Positions 42,663 through 51,837 of a stretch of 64,000 nt of DNA are shown one piece after another. The first letter of the stretch is position 1; each line of letters opens with the position of its first letter. A program made the position numbers and the translations under genes. The stretch lies in the NCBI GenBank assembly GCA_903884945.1, contig CAISGR010000068.1:18937-82936 (forward strand), in the 5' to 3' direction. This DNA is from an uncultured bacterium (GTDB lineage: Bacteria; Pseudomonadota; Alphaproteobacteria; Sphingomonadales; Sphingomonadaceae). Below the pieces are notes generated by a model, which worked only from the letters and a program-made list of their open reading frames with translations, was not told where the DNA came from and made no database searches.

Positions 42663-45600
42663 TCACTTTCCGAACCCGAACACGTCCTGGTGGAAACGCC
42701 CGCCCTCGATCATGTCCTCCAGCCACGCGGATCCCTGCGCATGCTCGTCGCCAGCCTGCTGCATCTGGATACGGATCAGCGTATCCCGCACCGCCGGCGC
42801 CATGAACCGGCCGTCACCACACATGAAGATTTGCGCACCGGCGCGGAGCGCGGCCCAGACGCGTTCCTGCTCGGCCCAAAGCGCGTCCTGCACGAATTTC
42901 CAAGGGTGGCTCTCGACCGCCGAGAAGGCGAGATACGGCTCGATCACCCCGTCCCGCGCCCAGCTCTCAATCTCGTCGCGGCAGAGCCAATCGTGATCCG
43001 GATGCCGGCAGCCAAAGAAAAGCAGACTGGCAGCAACCCCCCGGCCCGCAGCCTTCTGCGCCGCGCGCTCCTGGATGAAGCCACGCAAGGGGGCGAAACC
43101 AGTGCCGGGACCAATCAGGATCATCGGTACGCCCGGGTCCGTGGGCGGCGCGAAAGGCGGGTTGGGACGTCGAACGTAGCCAAACACCTGATCGCCAGGC
43201 GCGACATTCTGCATATAGCCCGAGGCGAAGCCGCGATGCTCGCCAAGCCCGGACCAGGCGGGCGCGGCCATGGTGCCGACGATCAACTCCGCCACATCGG
43301 GTGAGACCAGCGGGCTCGACGCGATCGAATAGAAGCGCGGTGAGATCGCGGCCGACAGCTCGACCATGGAATCAAGCGAGAGCTCGGCAGCGGGGTGCTG
43401 ATCGAGCAAGTCCAGCAGGCTGAGGCGCTTGCTCCCGACCTCGGCATCGAACGCCTCTTCCAGACGGGCGAGTTCGTGCTTCGTATCAGGGCATCGGGTC
43501 TGCGCCGCGATCACCGCCAGCGCGCGCCTGGGCAGCGGATCGGATAACTCGACGAAATCAGTCAGTAACTGGCGGATGGTGACAGTCTGGCCGAGCGGCA
43601 GGTGACGGAAGCGGCCGCCTTGCCCTTCCAACCGGAGCTGGGCCGAGCCCTGAAGCCCGAGCCGGTCGATCGCTCGGGCAACCAGCTCGGGGCGGTTACG
43701 GGCGTAGACCGCGATATGGTCGCCGGTGTGGTACCGCTGGCCGGCGGGCAGACGGATACGGATGAAGCGGGTCGATGGCCGCGGCGGCTCCCTTGAAAAA
43801 TCCCACAAGTCGTCCGCGGGACGGATCATCTCGTCATTTTGGACGATCCCGAGTTGCTGTGCATGTTCGGGGAGGGCGGCGGCGCGGGTGGCTGCGGCAT
43901 CGACCATCTGCAGCGACAGCCTGGAGGTGACCTCGCTTGGCGCGGCGTCGCTCCCGAGCGCCTTCCACAGGTTGCGCACGAACGCCGCCACCGCGCCGTC
44001 GAAATCGCCTTGCCCGTCAGCCTCCGCGCGCGGAAGCAGGCGGGTTGCGCCGGCGGCCTCGATCGCGGCATCGATCCGCCGGGGGAAGACCTGGTAATTG
44101 GGCCATTGGCTGTTGCCGATGCCAAGCACCGCGAAGCGCGCGCCGCCCCAGTCAGCGCCCTCGAACGCGCCGGCATCGAGCGCCTTCTCGACCGCGAGCG
44201 CACTGTCCGGCGCGCGGCCATTATAGGTCGCAGTAACGACGACGATGACCTTGTCCTCGGGTGCCGCGCCGCCCTTGAAGCTTTCGTCCATCGACCGCAC
44301 GATCGTCTCGAAGCCGTCGACATTGGCACGCGCCGCGATCTCCTCGGCGATGTCGCGCGCCGTGCCAAGGCTTGAGCCATAGAGAACCGCGAAACGCTGG
44401 CCGGTGCCAGAGACCGAGGCGACCGGCACTTCCTCGACCGGCTGTTCGACAGGCGCAACGCTGAGGCGCTCATGCGGGCTGCGCAGCCGGACGCGCATGT
44501 AGAAGTCATCCGGCTTGATCGACAGCGTTTCCTTGATGCGCAGCTTGTAGGCGTGGGGATCGCTGATCGCGAATTTCTGCAGGACCATCGCAAGCGCCAT
44601 CTTGGCCTCGACCATCGCGAACTGACGACCGATGCAGGCGCGCTCACCACTGCCGAAGGGTTTGTAGGCATGCGGATGGCGGGCGGCTTCCGCCTCGGGC
44701 AGCCAGCGATCGATGTTGAACTCCTCCGGATCGGCCCAGACGGAAGGATCGCGGTGAAGGCCGGGTGAGAAGATGTTGACCGGGCGATCCTTGCGCAGAT
44801 GCCATTTACCGCCGACCACCACATCCTCGAACGGCGCGACACTGAAAGCGGGTGCGGTCGGCCAGAGCCGCATCGCTTCCTTCAGAACGCGCTCGATCAC
44901 CTCGAGCTTCACGATATCGGTGTATTCAGGGCGCCTGTCGCCCGGGAGGACGCGGTCGACCTCGGCATAGGCCTGGGCCAGCACATGCGGGTGGCGGAGC
45001 AGCAGATGTTGCGAGAAGGTGAGGAGGCCCGACGTGGTCTCGTGCCCGGCAATCAGGAAGGTGAGCACCTGGTAGCGGATGTTGATGTCATCGAGCCCCT
45101 CGCTCGTCTCCGGATCGACCGCGCTCAACATCAGGTTGAGCAGGTCCTTGCCGTCGTTGGGATGAAGGCGGCGCCCGGCGATGATGCCGTCGACGAGCGC
45201 GTTCATCTCGGCGATGTCGGCCTCATACTGGCGCATCGCCTTCCTGGCGAAGCGCTGCTGGATCGGCAGGCGGGTGATCATGTTGAGCGATTCGCCGAGT
45301 GCCCGCCCCAGCGCCTGAAGGAAGCTGTCCAATTCCTCCTTCTCGAAACTGTCGAAGCGGTGGCCAAAGCCTGCGACTGCGATTGAATCCAGCGTGAAGC
45401 GAGTCATGTCGTCAGCCACGAGCATGTCGGTGCCGGACAGGCGGGACCATTTGGCGACAAGCTGGTCCGCCACCTCAAGCATCATATCGAAATAGCCGCG
45501 CATTGCGCGCTGACTGAAGGCGGGTAGCAGGATGCGGTGCGCCTTCCCCCAGTTCGGTTCGTCGCTGAAGGCGGTGAACAGCCCGTCGCCGGCAAATTTG

Positions 45601-45857
45601 CGTACGACCCGCAATCCCGGCCCCGGCATCTTGCGGAAGCGGGTCTCATCGCAGAGTTCAGCAACCAGATCGGGGGCCGTGACGAACAGACCGATCCGGC
45701 TGCCGAATTTCAACTTGAAGATTCCTTCGGGGAAATCGCGGCTGACGGCGAGAAGATGCCCGATCAGCCCGGCACGCGCGATCTGGTGGAGATGCCCGAC
45801 GACAGGCAACCCGGGTGGCGACGGAATCACCGGTCGCTCGACCGCAGCTGTCGCCAT
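42663..45857 (-). CDS. Bifunctional cytochrome P450 / NADPH-P450 reductase (CYP102 type)
   Basis: Self-sufficient fatty-acid hydroxylase of 1064 residues, the plan of P450 BM3. Haem domain: I-helix AGHETTSG, ExxR in KEAMRLWP and the haem ligand Cys408 in FGSGERACIGRQF. Reductase: FMN domain from about 490 (YGSSLGTARDIAE), FAD/NADP domain with RFYSIASSP and a C-terminus ending DVFGFGK. It should hydroxylate medium or long fatty acids near the omega end. The start at 45857 has GGGAGG just upstream; the extra 33 codons of the open frame are unlikely. No BM3R1-type repressor gene is adjacent. It is 46 bases upstream of the wax synthase. Confidence 0.94.
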   Translation of the reverse strand: MATAAVERPVIPSPPGLPVVGHLHQIARAGLIGHLLAVSRDFPEGIFKLKFGSRIGLFVTAPDLVAELCDETRFRKMPGPGLRVVRKFAGDGLFTAFSDEPNWGKAHRILLPAFSQRAMRGYFDMMLEVADQLVAKWSRLSGTDMLVADDMTRFTLDSIAVAGFGHRFDSFEKEELDSFLQALGRALGESLNMITRLPIQQRFARKAMRQYEADIAEMNALVDGIIAGRRLHPNDGKDLLNLMLSAVDPETSEGLDDINIRYQVLTFLIAGHETTSGLLTFSQHLLLRHPHVLAQAYAEVDRVLPGDRRPEYTDIVKLEVIERVLKEAMRLWPTAPAFSVAPFEDVVVGGKWHLRKDRPVNIFSPGLHRDPSVWADPEEFNIDRWLPEAEAARHPHAYKPFGSGERACIGRQFAMVEAKMALAMVLQKFAISDPHAYKLRIKETLSIKPDDFYMRVRLRSPHERLSVAPVEQPVEEVPVASVSGTGQRFAVLYGSSLGTARDIAEEIAARANVDGFETIVRSMDESFKGGAAPEDKVIVVVTATYNGRAPDSALAVEKALDAGAFEGADWGGARFAVLGIGNSQWPNYQVFPRRIDAAIEAAGATRLLPRAEADGQGDFDGAVAAFVRNLWKALGSDAAPSEVTSRLSLQMVDAAATRAAALPEHAQQLGIVQNDEMIRPADDLWDFSREPPRPSTRFIRIRLPAGQRYHTGDHIAVYARNRPELVARAIDRLGLQGSAQLRLEGQGGRFRHLPLGQTVTIRQLLTDFVELSDPLPRRALAVIAAQTRCPDTKHELARLEEAFDAEVGSKRLSLLDLLDQHPAAELSLDSMVELSAAISPRFYSIASSPLVSPDVAELIVGTMAAPAWSGLGEHRGFASGYMQNVAPGDQVFGYVRRPNPPFAPPTDPGVPMILIGPGTGFAPLRGFIQERAAQKAAGRGVAASLLFFGCRHPDHDWLCRDEIESWARDGVIEPYLAFSAVESHPWKFVQDALWAEQERVWAALRAGAQIFMCGDGRFMAPAVRDTLIRIQMQQAGDEHAQGSAWLEDMIEGGRFHQDVFGFGK

Positions 45858-45987
45858 CCTCCCACCTCTCCCCCTGTTGTCATTCAGGGCACTTGTCGTT
45901 GAACGGCAGTGGAACACAGCCCGGGCCCGCGCGCAACCGTCGTTGCAGCCAAGCACATCTTAACGCCGCTTCAACCCCGCTGCCGGC

Positions 45988-47187
45988 ATGGACGAAGCTA
46001 TAATGGTCACCCGCCCACATGCCACCTCCCTGCCGCCGGTTCCGGCTTCGCTGGCGATCGCGACGGCGATCCTGTGGCTGTCCATGCCGGGCGTCGCCAA
46101 GGACATGATTACCTATCTGATCCCGTGGTACGACCATGTCGTCGCTACCGGACCGGTCGCGGCCTTCGCCGAGCCCTTTTCCGGTTATACTCCGCCCTAT
46201 CTCTATCTGCTCGCCGCACTGAGCCTGTTCAACGGCCTCGTATCGACGATGGTTCAGATCAAGCTGCTGTCGCTCGCTGGTACCGTCGGACTGGCGCTCG
46301 CAGTGCGGCATCTTTTGATGCGGCTCGATGTCTCCCAGCCCGAGCGCGCCGCCGCGCTCGTGTTCGCCATGCCGAGCGTGCTGCTCAACACGGCGCTATT
46401 GGGCCAGTGCGACGCGATGTGGGCCACGCCATGCGTCATGGCGCTGGCAGCCGCGGTCGACCGGCGCCATACCGCCATGCTCGCCTGGTGCGGACTCGCC
46501 CTCGCTTTCAAGGCACAGGCGATCCTCATCGCTCCCTTCTTCCTCGCGCTCCTGATCCAGCGTCGCGTTCCTTTCGCCAGATGGCTGATCGCACCCGCGA
46601 CCTTCATGGTCGCCCTGCTGCCGGCCTGGGCGATAGGGTCGCCCGTCAGCGATCTCGCGACGGCTTATTTCGGACAAGCGGATACCTTCCCGGCGCTATC
46701 GGTGAACGCACCCAATATCTGGGAAGTGCTGCAGGCACTGCCAATCGGTTTGCCACTGGCGGGCCTCGCCGCCGCCGCGGCGATCGGCGCGACCGCCGCC
46801 TATCTGGCCCGCTTCTCCACACTATTTCTCGGCCACCGCGCATTGCTCTCCGTAGCACTCCTGGCGCCACTGATGCTCACCGGGCTGTTACCATTCATGC
46901 ACGAAAGCTGCTTCTTCCTGGCTGATCTCCTCGCATTCGTCCTCGCCGCGACCTATCGCGACAAGAGCAGCGTCACGATAGCGATCCTGGTGCAGTCAGG
47001 CTCGACGCTGGCCCTGCTCGGCAGTCTCAGCGGGCTCACCGGCTTCGTCATGCTTGGCGCCGCTGCGATGATCGTCGCGACGATCCGCCTGGCCGGTCCA
47101 CTGCTTCAGCCCGCGGCCAACGACAATCCCCTTATGGCACGTCAGATCGGACGATCGAAGCTGCACCGAAACGGTAACCTATGGTAG
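45988..47187 (+). CDS. Polytopic GT-C-like membrane glycosyltransferase
   Basis: Integral membrane protein of 399 residues with nine or ten hydrophobic segments. The early loop with DMITYLIPWYDHVVATG and the GYTPPYLYLL segment resemble polyprenyl-phosphate-mannosyl/glucosyltransferases of the GT-C fold, which act at the periplasmic face. ATG 45988 or the in-frame ATG 46003 may start it. It is divergent from the P450 gene. Substrate and acceptor are unknown. It is 37 bases upstream of the bactofilin gene. Confidence 0.68.
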   Translation: MDEAIMVTRPHATSLPPVPASLAIATAILWLSMPGVAKDMITYLIPWYDHVVATGPVAAFAEPFSGYTPPYLYLLAALSLFNGLVSTMVQIKLLSLAGTVGLALAVRHLLMRLDVSQPERAAALVFAMPSVLLNTALLGQCDAMWATPCVMALAAAVDRRHTAMLAWCGLALAFKAQAILIAPFFLALLIQRRVPFARWLIAPATFMVALLPAWAIGSPVSDLATAYFGQADTFPALSVNAPNIWEVLQALPIGLPLAGLAAAAAIGATAAYLARFSTLFLGHRALLSVALLAPLMLTGLLPFMHESCFFLADLLAFVLAATYRDKSSVTIAILVQSGSTLALLGSLSGLTGFVMLGAAAMIVATIRLAGPLLQPAANDNPLMARQIGRSKLHRNGNLW

Positions 47188-47224
47188 CTAGGAACCCGAT
47201 TCGCAGAGTCGGGAGCGGGGTTTC

Positions 47225-47713
47225 ATGGCAGTATTCGGTAGCAGCAATAATCGCGGCCGCGAAACGGGGGGCAGCAACCTTCCGCCAGCCCCCGCCCCCC
47301 AGCCTTCGGGCGGCAAACGTGGCATGTTCTCGGTGCTCGGGCCGGACGTGACCATTACCGGCAATGTCTCTGCCACCGCGGACCTCCATATCGATGGCCG
47401 CGTCGATGGCGACGTGAATTGCGGGAGCTTGGTGCAGGGCACCGAGAGCCGCATCCACGGGTCGGTCAAGGCAGATGTCGCCCGCCTCGCAGGCGCAATC
47501 GAGGGCTCGGTTTCGGTGCGTCAGTTGACGATCGAACGTGCCGCGCGGATCACGGGCGATGTCGAGTATGAGACGATCGCAATCGAGAATGGCGCGTCGA
47601 TCGACGGCCGCCTGAAGCACGTCGCCGCAGATGCCGGTGGTCGTAATTTCGAACGCAGCCCGGCCAGTGCCCCGGACATCAGCCTGGTAAGTTCGACCGG
47701 CGCCGCCGCCTGA
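47225..47713 (+). CDS. Bactofilin
   Basis: Bactofilin of 162 residues: a Pro/Gly-rich N-terminal part (about 1-33), then the DUF583 beta-helix core (about 38-135) with the repeated G-V/I patterns (TITGNVSATADLHIDGRVDGD, cited in part as DLHIDGRVDGDV). Bactofilins polymerise without nucleotide and organise the membrane or cell-wall synthesis. Here it follows a membrane glycosyltransferase, a plausible link with envelope building. A hairpin follows the stop. Confidence 0.92.
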   Translation: MAVFGSSNNRGRETGGSNLPPAPAPQPSGGKRGMFSVLGPDVTITGNVSATADLHIDGRVDGDVNCGSLVQGTESRIHGSVKADVARLAGAIEGSVSVRQLTIERAARITGDVEYETIAIENGASIDGRLKHVAADAGGRNFERSPASAPDISLVSSTGAAA

Positions 47714-47723
47714 TCCATTGCGA

Positions 47724-47745
47724 GGGCGATCCGGCGGGATCGCCC
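47724..47745. terminator. Hairpin after bactofilin gene
   Basis: Perfect 9-bp stem GGGCGATCC / GGATCGCCC with a four-base loop in the 61-base gap between convergent bactofilin and MAPEG genes. No T-run on either strand. Confidence 0.55.
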
Positions 47746-47774
47746 CTGCAACCGCGGGGACGTTGCGAACGCCC

Positions 47775-48242
47775 TCAGCGCGCCATGGCGATATTCGCCA
47801 TCGCTTCCTGGTAGTGCGCTGATGCGCCCGCGATATCGATCGCGAAGCCGAGCCACATTGCCATCAGCGCCGCGCACGACAGCCAGTAGACCATCGCGCG
47901 CAGTTGGACGCGACGCACCACGATGTGGATAAAGCTGTGAACAAAGCGCAGGGCGACATAGGTCCAGGCCAGCGCCACCTGGACCATATTGGCCTGGTGG
48001 GTGATCAGCAGCAGCGGCACAATCGCGAAATAGAGGACCGGCATCTCGAACAGGTTCGAGAAATTGTTGGCAGGCATCTCGACCGGCTGGAAATAGCGTA
48101 GCGCGGTTTCGCCCGTGGCAAAGGTCTCTGCCGTCGGCGGGTTGCGCTTGATATGGCCGATCCGCGCGGCGAAGAGCCAGAACCAGACGATGACGATCAG
48201 TGCCACCAGCGTGAACGTCGGCCATAGAATCGCAAACGGCAT
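47775..48242 (-). CDS. MAPEG-family membrane protein
   Basis: Integral membrane protein of 155 residues with four hydrophobic segments and the MAPEG-type segment NNFSNLFEMPVLYFA with FVHSFIHIVVRRVQLRA following. MAPEG members are glutathione-dependent membrane transferases or peroxidases; bacterial functions are mostly unproved. It is divergent from the GFA-family gene and convergent with bactofilin. Confidence 0.86.
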   Translation of the reverse strand: MPFAILWPTFTLVALIVIVWFWLFAARIGHIKRNPPTAETFATGETALRYFQPVEMPANNFSNLFEMPVLYFAIVPLLLITHQANMVQVALAWTYVALRFVHSFIHIVVRRVQLRAMVYWLSCAALMAMWLGFAIDIAGASAHYQEAMANIAMAR

Positions 48243-48315
48243 GCGGAATCCCCCCTATTTTCGCGACCCTGCCCGTGGCAGGACCCGCCTGTCTAGTAGC
48301 AGACGGAGACCGACA

Positions 48316-48801
48316 ATGGCCGAATTGACCCTTCCGATGGAAGGCGGATGCCGCTGCGGGTCGGTGCGGTTCCGGGTGAGCAAGCCCCCGATGCTGACCA
48401 TGGCGTGTCACTGCACCGGCTGCCAGAAGATGAGCGCAAGCGCCTATTCGCTTAGTATCGCCGTGCCCAGCAACGGGTTCGAAGTGATCGCCGGCGAGCC
48501 CGTGATCGGCGGGCTGCACGGCGACCAAGTGCGCCACCATCATTGCGACCAGTGCAAGAGTTGGATGTTCACGCGGATCGAGCCCGACCCGGGCTTTCTC
48601 AACGTCCGCCCCACGATGCTCGACGATTCGAGCTGGTTTATCCCGTTCATCGAAACCTATCGCAGCGAGGCACTGCCTTGGGCGACGACACCTGCGCAGC
48701 ACCGCTTTGACCGCTTTCCGGAGATGGCCGACTATCCGAAGCTGCTGGCGGAATTCGCCACCCGCAACGGCGAGGCCACGACGATGACGCCCGCGCCTTA
48801 G
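48316..48801 (+). CDS. GFA-family zinc-binding protein
   Basis: Protein of 161 residues of the glutathione-dependent formaldehyde-activating (Mss4-like) family. The zinc/glutathione cysteines are seen as GGCRCGSVRF, CHCTGC and CDQCKS. Most family members do not act on formaldehyde, so a general role in C-S chemistry or thiol handling is all that can be said. The ATG at 48316 starts eight residues before the first cysteine motif. It is divergent from the MAPEG gene. Confidence 0.88.
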   Translation: MAELTLPMEGGCRCGSVRFRVSKPPMLTMACHCTGCQKMSASAYSLSIAVPSNGFEVIAGEPVIGGLHGDQVRHHHCDQCKSWMFTRIEPDPGFLNVRPTMLDDSSWFIPFIETYRSEALPWATTPAQHRFDRFPEMADYPKLLAEFATRNGEATTMTPAP

Positions 48802-48850
48802 GCCAGTCACGGGCACCGAGATCCAGGCTGTCAGTTGCGCCGACGAACCT

Positions 48851-50344
48851 TCATCCCAGCATGCCCTGATAGCTGCCGGGGCTTCGCGGCAGCGAAAGGC
48901 GCGCCGTGGTTGCGGCAACTACCACCAGAAACAGGATCAGCCCGCCGATCTGGATCGGCCGCTTTGGCCATTCCCCACTGCCTGAAAGCAACAGTATCGC
49001 CAGAACCGCAGCGATCATCGGCCAGAGATGATAACGCAGGTCCGAAGCGATACTCACCACTGCGAAGCTTGCCTCCAGTCCGGCAGCCGATACCAGCAGC
49101 GCCAGCGCCAGATTGCGCGCCGGACTTTCTCTGCGGCTGAGCGCGCCACAAAAACCGACCGCCACGACGATGATCCAGGCGACCGGCCAACCGAGCGGCG
49201 TCGCAGCCAGCCAGCCGCCCGCCACAGCCAGCGCCTTTGCAACCACGCCCGGCGAGGCCAGCCCCAGCGTGTTGGGTTCGGACTGCCGCGGCGGGTCAGC
49301 ATCGGGCGTACCGCTGCGAATGAGAAATCGATCCGTCGAATTCAGGTGCGAGAGGCGATGTTCGGCATAGGCGACGGGGTGGTGCGCAATGGCGGCCAGC
49401 CACTGCCGGAAGACCAAGGGACCAGGCATGAGATCGATCCGCGTGGCGATGGCCCCGCAATGCCGGTCGTCCCCGAGCGGGTCCCAGAAATAGGGTTGGT
49501 AGCAATGACGCGCGGCAAGCAGCGCGCGCTCCGCCGGTAAAATGCCGGTATCCGCATCGCGTGCCGCGAAATGTGCGATGCCTGCCATGTCGTAGATCGG
49601 CAAGGTGCGCGCGACCTTGGTTTCTCCGGCACCGAGTATGTGATGGTTGATCAGCGGCGTCAGGACGATCCACGCCAAAACGCCCGCGGCAACGATCGAG
49701 CCCCGCTGCCACCATGCCATCGGGCGTGGCACCAGCATCGCGGCGAGCGGCACGACGGCGAAGACGGCGTTCGCACGGACCAGCGCCGCATAGGCGAGCA
49801 GCAGAACCACCAGCGCAATGATGGCGGCCGGCATGCGCCGCTCTGCCAGGCGCCACCAGGCGACCAGCCCGACTGCGGCGAGGATTGCCCCGAGCATCTG
49901 GGTATCCTTGAGAATCGCAGCCTGCCAGGCACTGAACAGCGGCAACGCGCCGACCAGAAGCACAGCGACGCCAGCGCCGCGTCGGCCCGATCTTCCGAGG
50001 GCGGCGGCCAGAAGGCCGAGACCAAGCCAGTACAGCCCTACCTGCAGGAGGAACATCGGCACCGCGCCCGGCCCTAACGCATGCAGCACTGACCAGAGCC
50101 GCGCCATCACCGGCGGGTGCCAGTCAACATAGACCCCGCTCAAGGCCTGCCTGTATTGCTCGACAGAATCATATTCGACGACGCCTGGCCACCAGATTGC
50201 CAGCGATGCGAGGCAGAGCAGCACGGCGCCGACGAGCAACCGCGATGCGTGCGAACCGTCCGGTCCAGCGCTCCCTATCCGTTCGAGCACCATCGCTTCA
50301 CCACCCGTCACACGGAGCCCCCGCCAGGCGGGAGACAAGCGCAT
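48851..50344 (-). CDS. Polytopic membrane protein, glycosyltransferase-like
   Basis: Integral membrane protein of 497 residues with about ten hydrophobic segments. A first periplasmic loop EYDSVEQYRQA with two acidic residues and the DWHPPVMARLW segment resemble GT-C/DUF6020-type oligosaccharyl or lipid-linked sugar transferases. Start at 50344 has GGAG seven bases upstream; 50293 is an alternative ATG. A hairpin at 50341-50363 overlaps that ribosome site. The function is unproved, and its sugar substrate cannot be guessed. Confidence 0.68.
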   Translation of the reverse strand: MRLSPAWRGLRVTGGEAMVLERIGSAGPDGSHASRLLVGAVLLCLASLAIWWPGVVEYDSVEQYRQALSGVYVDWHPPVMARLWSVLHALGPGAVPMFLLQVGLYWLGLGLLAAALGRSGRRGAGVAVLLVGALPLFSAWQAAILKDTQMLGAILAAVGLVAWWRLAERRMPAAIIALVVLLLAYAALVRANAVFAVVPLAAMLVPRPMAWWQRGSIVAAGVLAWIVLTPLINHHILGAGETKVARTLPIYDMAGIAHFAARDADTGILPAERALLAARHCYQPYFWDPLGDDRHCGAIATRIDLMPGPLVFRQWLAAIAHHPVAYAEHRLSHLNSTDRFLIRSGTPDADPPRQSEPNTLGLASPGVVAKALAVAGGWLAATPLGWPVAWIIVVAVGFCGALSRRESPARNLALALLVSAAGLEASFAVVSIASDLRYHLWPMIAAVLAILLLSGSGEWPKRPIQIGGLILFLVVVAATTARLSLPRSPGSYQGMLG

Positions 50345-50363
50345 TAACGCTCCGGGAGCAATG
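50341..50363. repeat. Hairpin over a start codon
   Basis: On the minus strand GCATT-GCTCC-C-GGAGC-gtt-AATGC can fold with arms GCTCC/GGAGC and GCATT/AATGC, a three-base bulge between. It contains the GGAG ribosome site and the ATG at 50344 of the membrane-protein gene, so it may hold back translation. Confidence 0.4.
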
Positions 50364-50415
50364 CACCTTGGCGTTCGATACCCCTCGACGCGGCAGCCCG
50401 TGCCGTGCCCAGGCG

Positions 50416-51687
50416 CTAGCGGATTCGTGCGCCGCCCTTGATCACAACACTGGGATGTTCGAGCAGTCGGATATCGGCCAGCGGGTCACCATCGACCGCG
50501 ACGATATCGCCATAGCGCCCGACGGCGATCGCGCCGACGTCGCCTGTCCGACCAAGCGCCTCTGCGGCGTTGGTGGTCGCGGCGCGGATCGCCTCGATCG
50601 GCGGCATGCCCCATTCGACCATCTTGGCGAATTGCAGCCCGTTCTGCCCCGCGGGGAACACGCCGCCATTGTCGGTTCCGAAGATCATCTTCACGCCGGC
50701 CTTGTACGCATCGCGGAAGGCTTCGCGCTGCTTGCGGCCGACCACGCGCTCCTTGGCGAGTGATTCCGGATAGACGCCGTTCTTTTCGCCCTCGGCGAGA
50801 ATATAGTCGTCGTCATAGATATCCATCGAGAACCAGGCACCGTGCTCCTTCGCCAGCCTGAAGGATTCCGCGTCGGCAAGGCTGGCATGCTCGATCGTGT
50901 CGATCCCGGCGCGCAGCGCGTCGTTAATGCCCGCCGTGCCATGCGCGTGCGCGGCGACCCTGAGGCCCAGCATATGGGCCTCGTCGGCGACCGCCTTCAT
51001 TTCCTCATAGGTCATCTGCTGGGCACCGGCGACATCGGAGCGTGAGAGTACGCCGCCGGTGGCGCAAATCTTGATCACCTCTGCGCCATATTTGCGCATG
51101 GTGCGTACCAGCTTGCGATATCCCTCGGGGCTATCGGCGACCGCCGGGTTCGCCACCGCGGCAAAGCTCGGCGGCAGCCCCTCAGTGCCATCGCAATGCC
51201 CCCCGGTCGCGCCAAGCGCATAGGTGGCGGGTACGACGCGCGGCCCAGGGACATAGTCCTTGTCGATCGCCTGCTTCAGACCGACATCGTCATAGTTACG
51301 AGACCCGACATTGCGCACCGTGGTAAAACCCGCCGCCAGCATCGCCTTTGCGTTCACAACGCCGACGGCCTGCCAGAAGCTGTCGGTATATTCGAGCGCC
51401 TTGAAGCCGCTGATCCGCGCATCCGAATCGAGATGGACGTGCATGTCGATCAAGCCCGGCAGGATCGTCTTGCCTGCGAGGTCGATCCGAGTCGCGACGG
51501 GAGGAAGGGCCGCCGCCCCCTGAGTGGTGACGGCAGCGATGCGGCCGTCGACGATCACCACCGCCGGCTTGTCGACGATGCGCCCGGCCGCGACGTCGAG
51601 CATGTGGTCGGCCGTGACGACCACCGTCTCGGCGGCAGCTGGCGCTGCTGCAAGCGTCAGGAACGCCGCTCCCAGATATTTCAGCAT
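50416..51687 (-). CDS. Secreted metal-dependent amidohydrolase
   Basis: Amidohydrolase-superfamily enzyme of 423 residues with a signal peptide (1-20, ending AAAPAAAE). Metal-binding and catalytic motifs are DMHVHLDSD (HxH), ICATGGV preceded by Lys in EVIKIC, AHAHGTAG and GTDNGG. It belongs to the imidazolonepropionase-like/Xaa-Pro dipeptidase (Sgx9260-like) group that hydrolyses dipeptides or cyclic amides in the periplasm. The ATG at 51687 follows AGGGG. It stands alone. Confidence 0.87.
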   Translation of the reverse strand: MLKYLGAAFLTLAAAPAAAETVVVTADHMLDVAAGRIVDKPAVVIVDGRIAAVTTQGAAALPPVATRIDLAGKTILPGLIDMHVHLDSDARISGFKALEYTDSFWQAVGVVNAKAMLAAGFTTVRNVGSRNYDDVGLKQAIDKDYVPGPRVVPATYALGATGGHCDGTEGLPPSFAAVANPAVADSPEGYRKLVRTMRKYGAEVIKICATGGVLSRSDVAGAQQMTYEEMKAVADEAHMLGLRVAAHAHGTAGINDALRAGIDTIEHASLADAESFRLAKEHGAWFSMDIYDDDYILAEGEKNGVYPESLAKERVVGRKQREAFRDAYKAGVKMIFGTDNGGVFPAGQNGLQFAKMVEWGMPPIEAIRAATTNAAEALGRTGDVGAIAVGRYGDIVAVDGDPLADIRLLEHPSVVIKGGARIR

Positions 51688-51837
51688 GAATTCCCCTTTT
51701 CGATCCCGGCGCGGACGCGTCATGGATCATCCCATCATCCGCCACGGCCGGATCCGATCGATCACCTCGTCAACCGGCGCACCGTACCGCGCCGCTCATG
51801 ACACGGCTGCGCGAAATCGGCGCGGGCCATGCAGCGA

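Noticed and set aside
42663..45956. P450 open frame starting 33 codons earlier
   Set aside because: The extra part has no haem-domain homology, while ATG 45857 has a ribosome site and begins at the normal P450 N-terminus.
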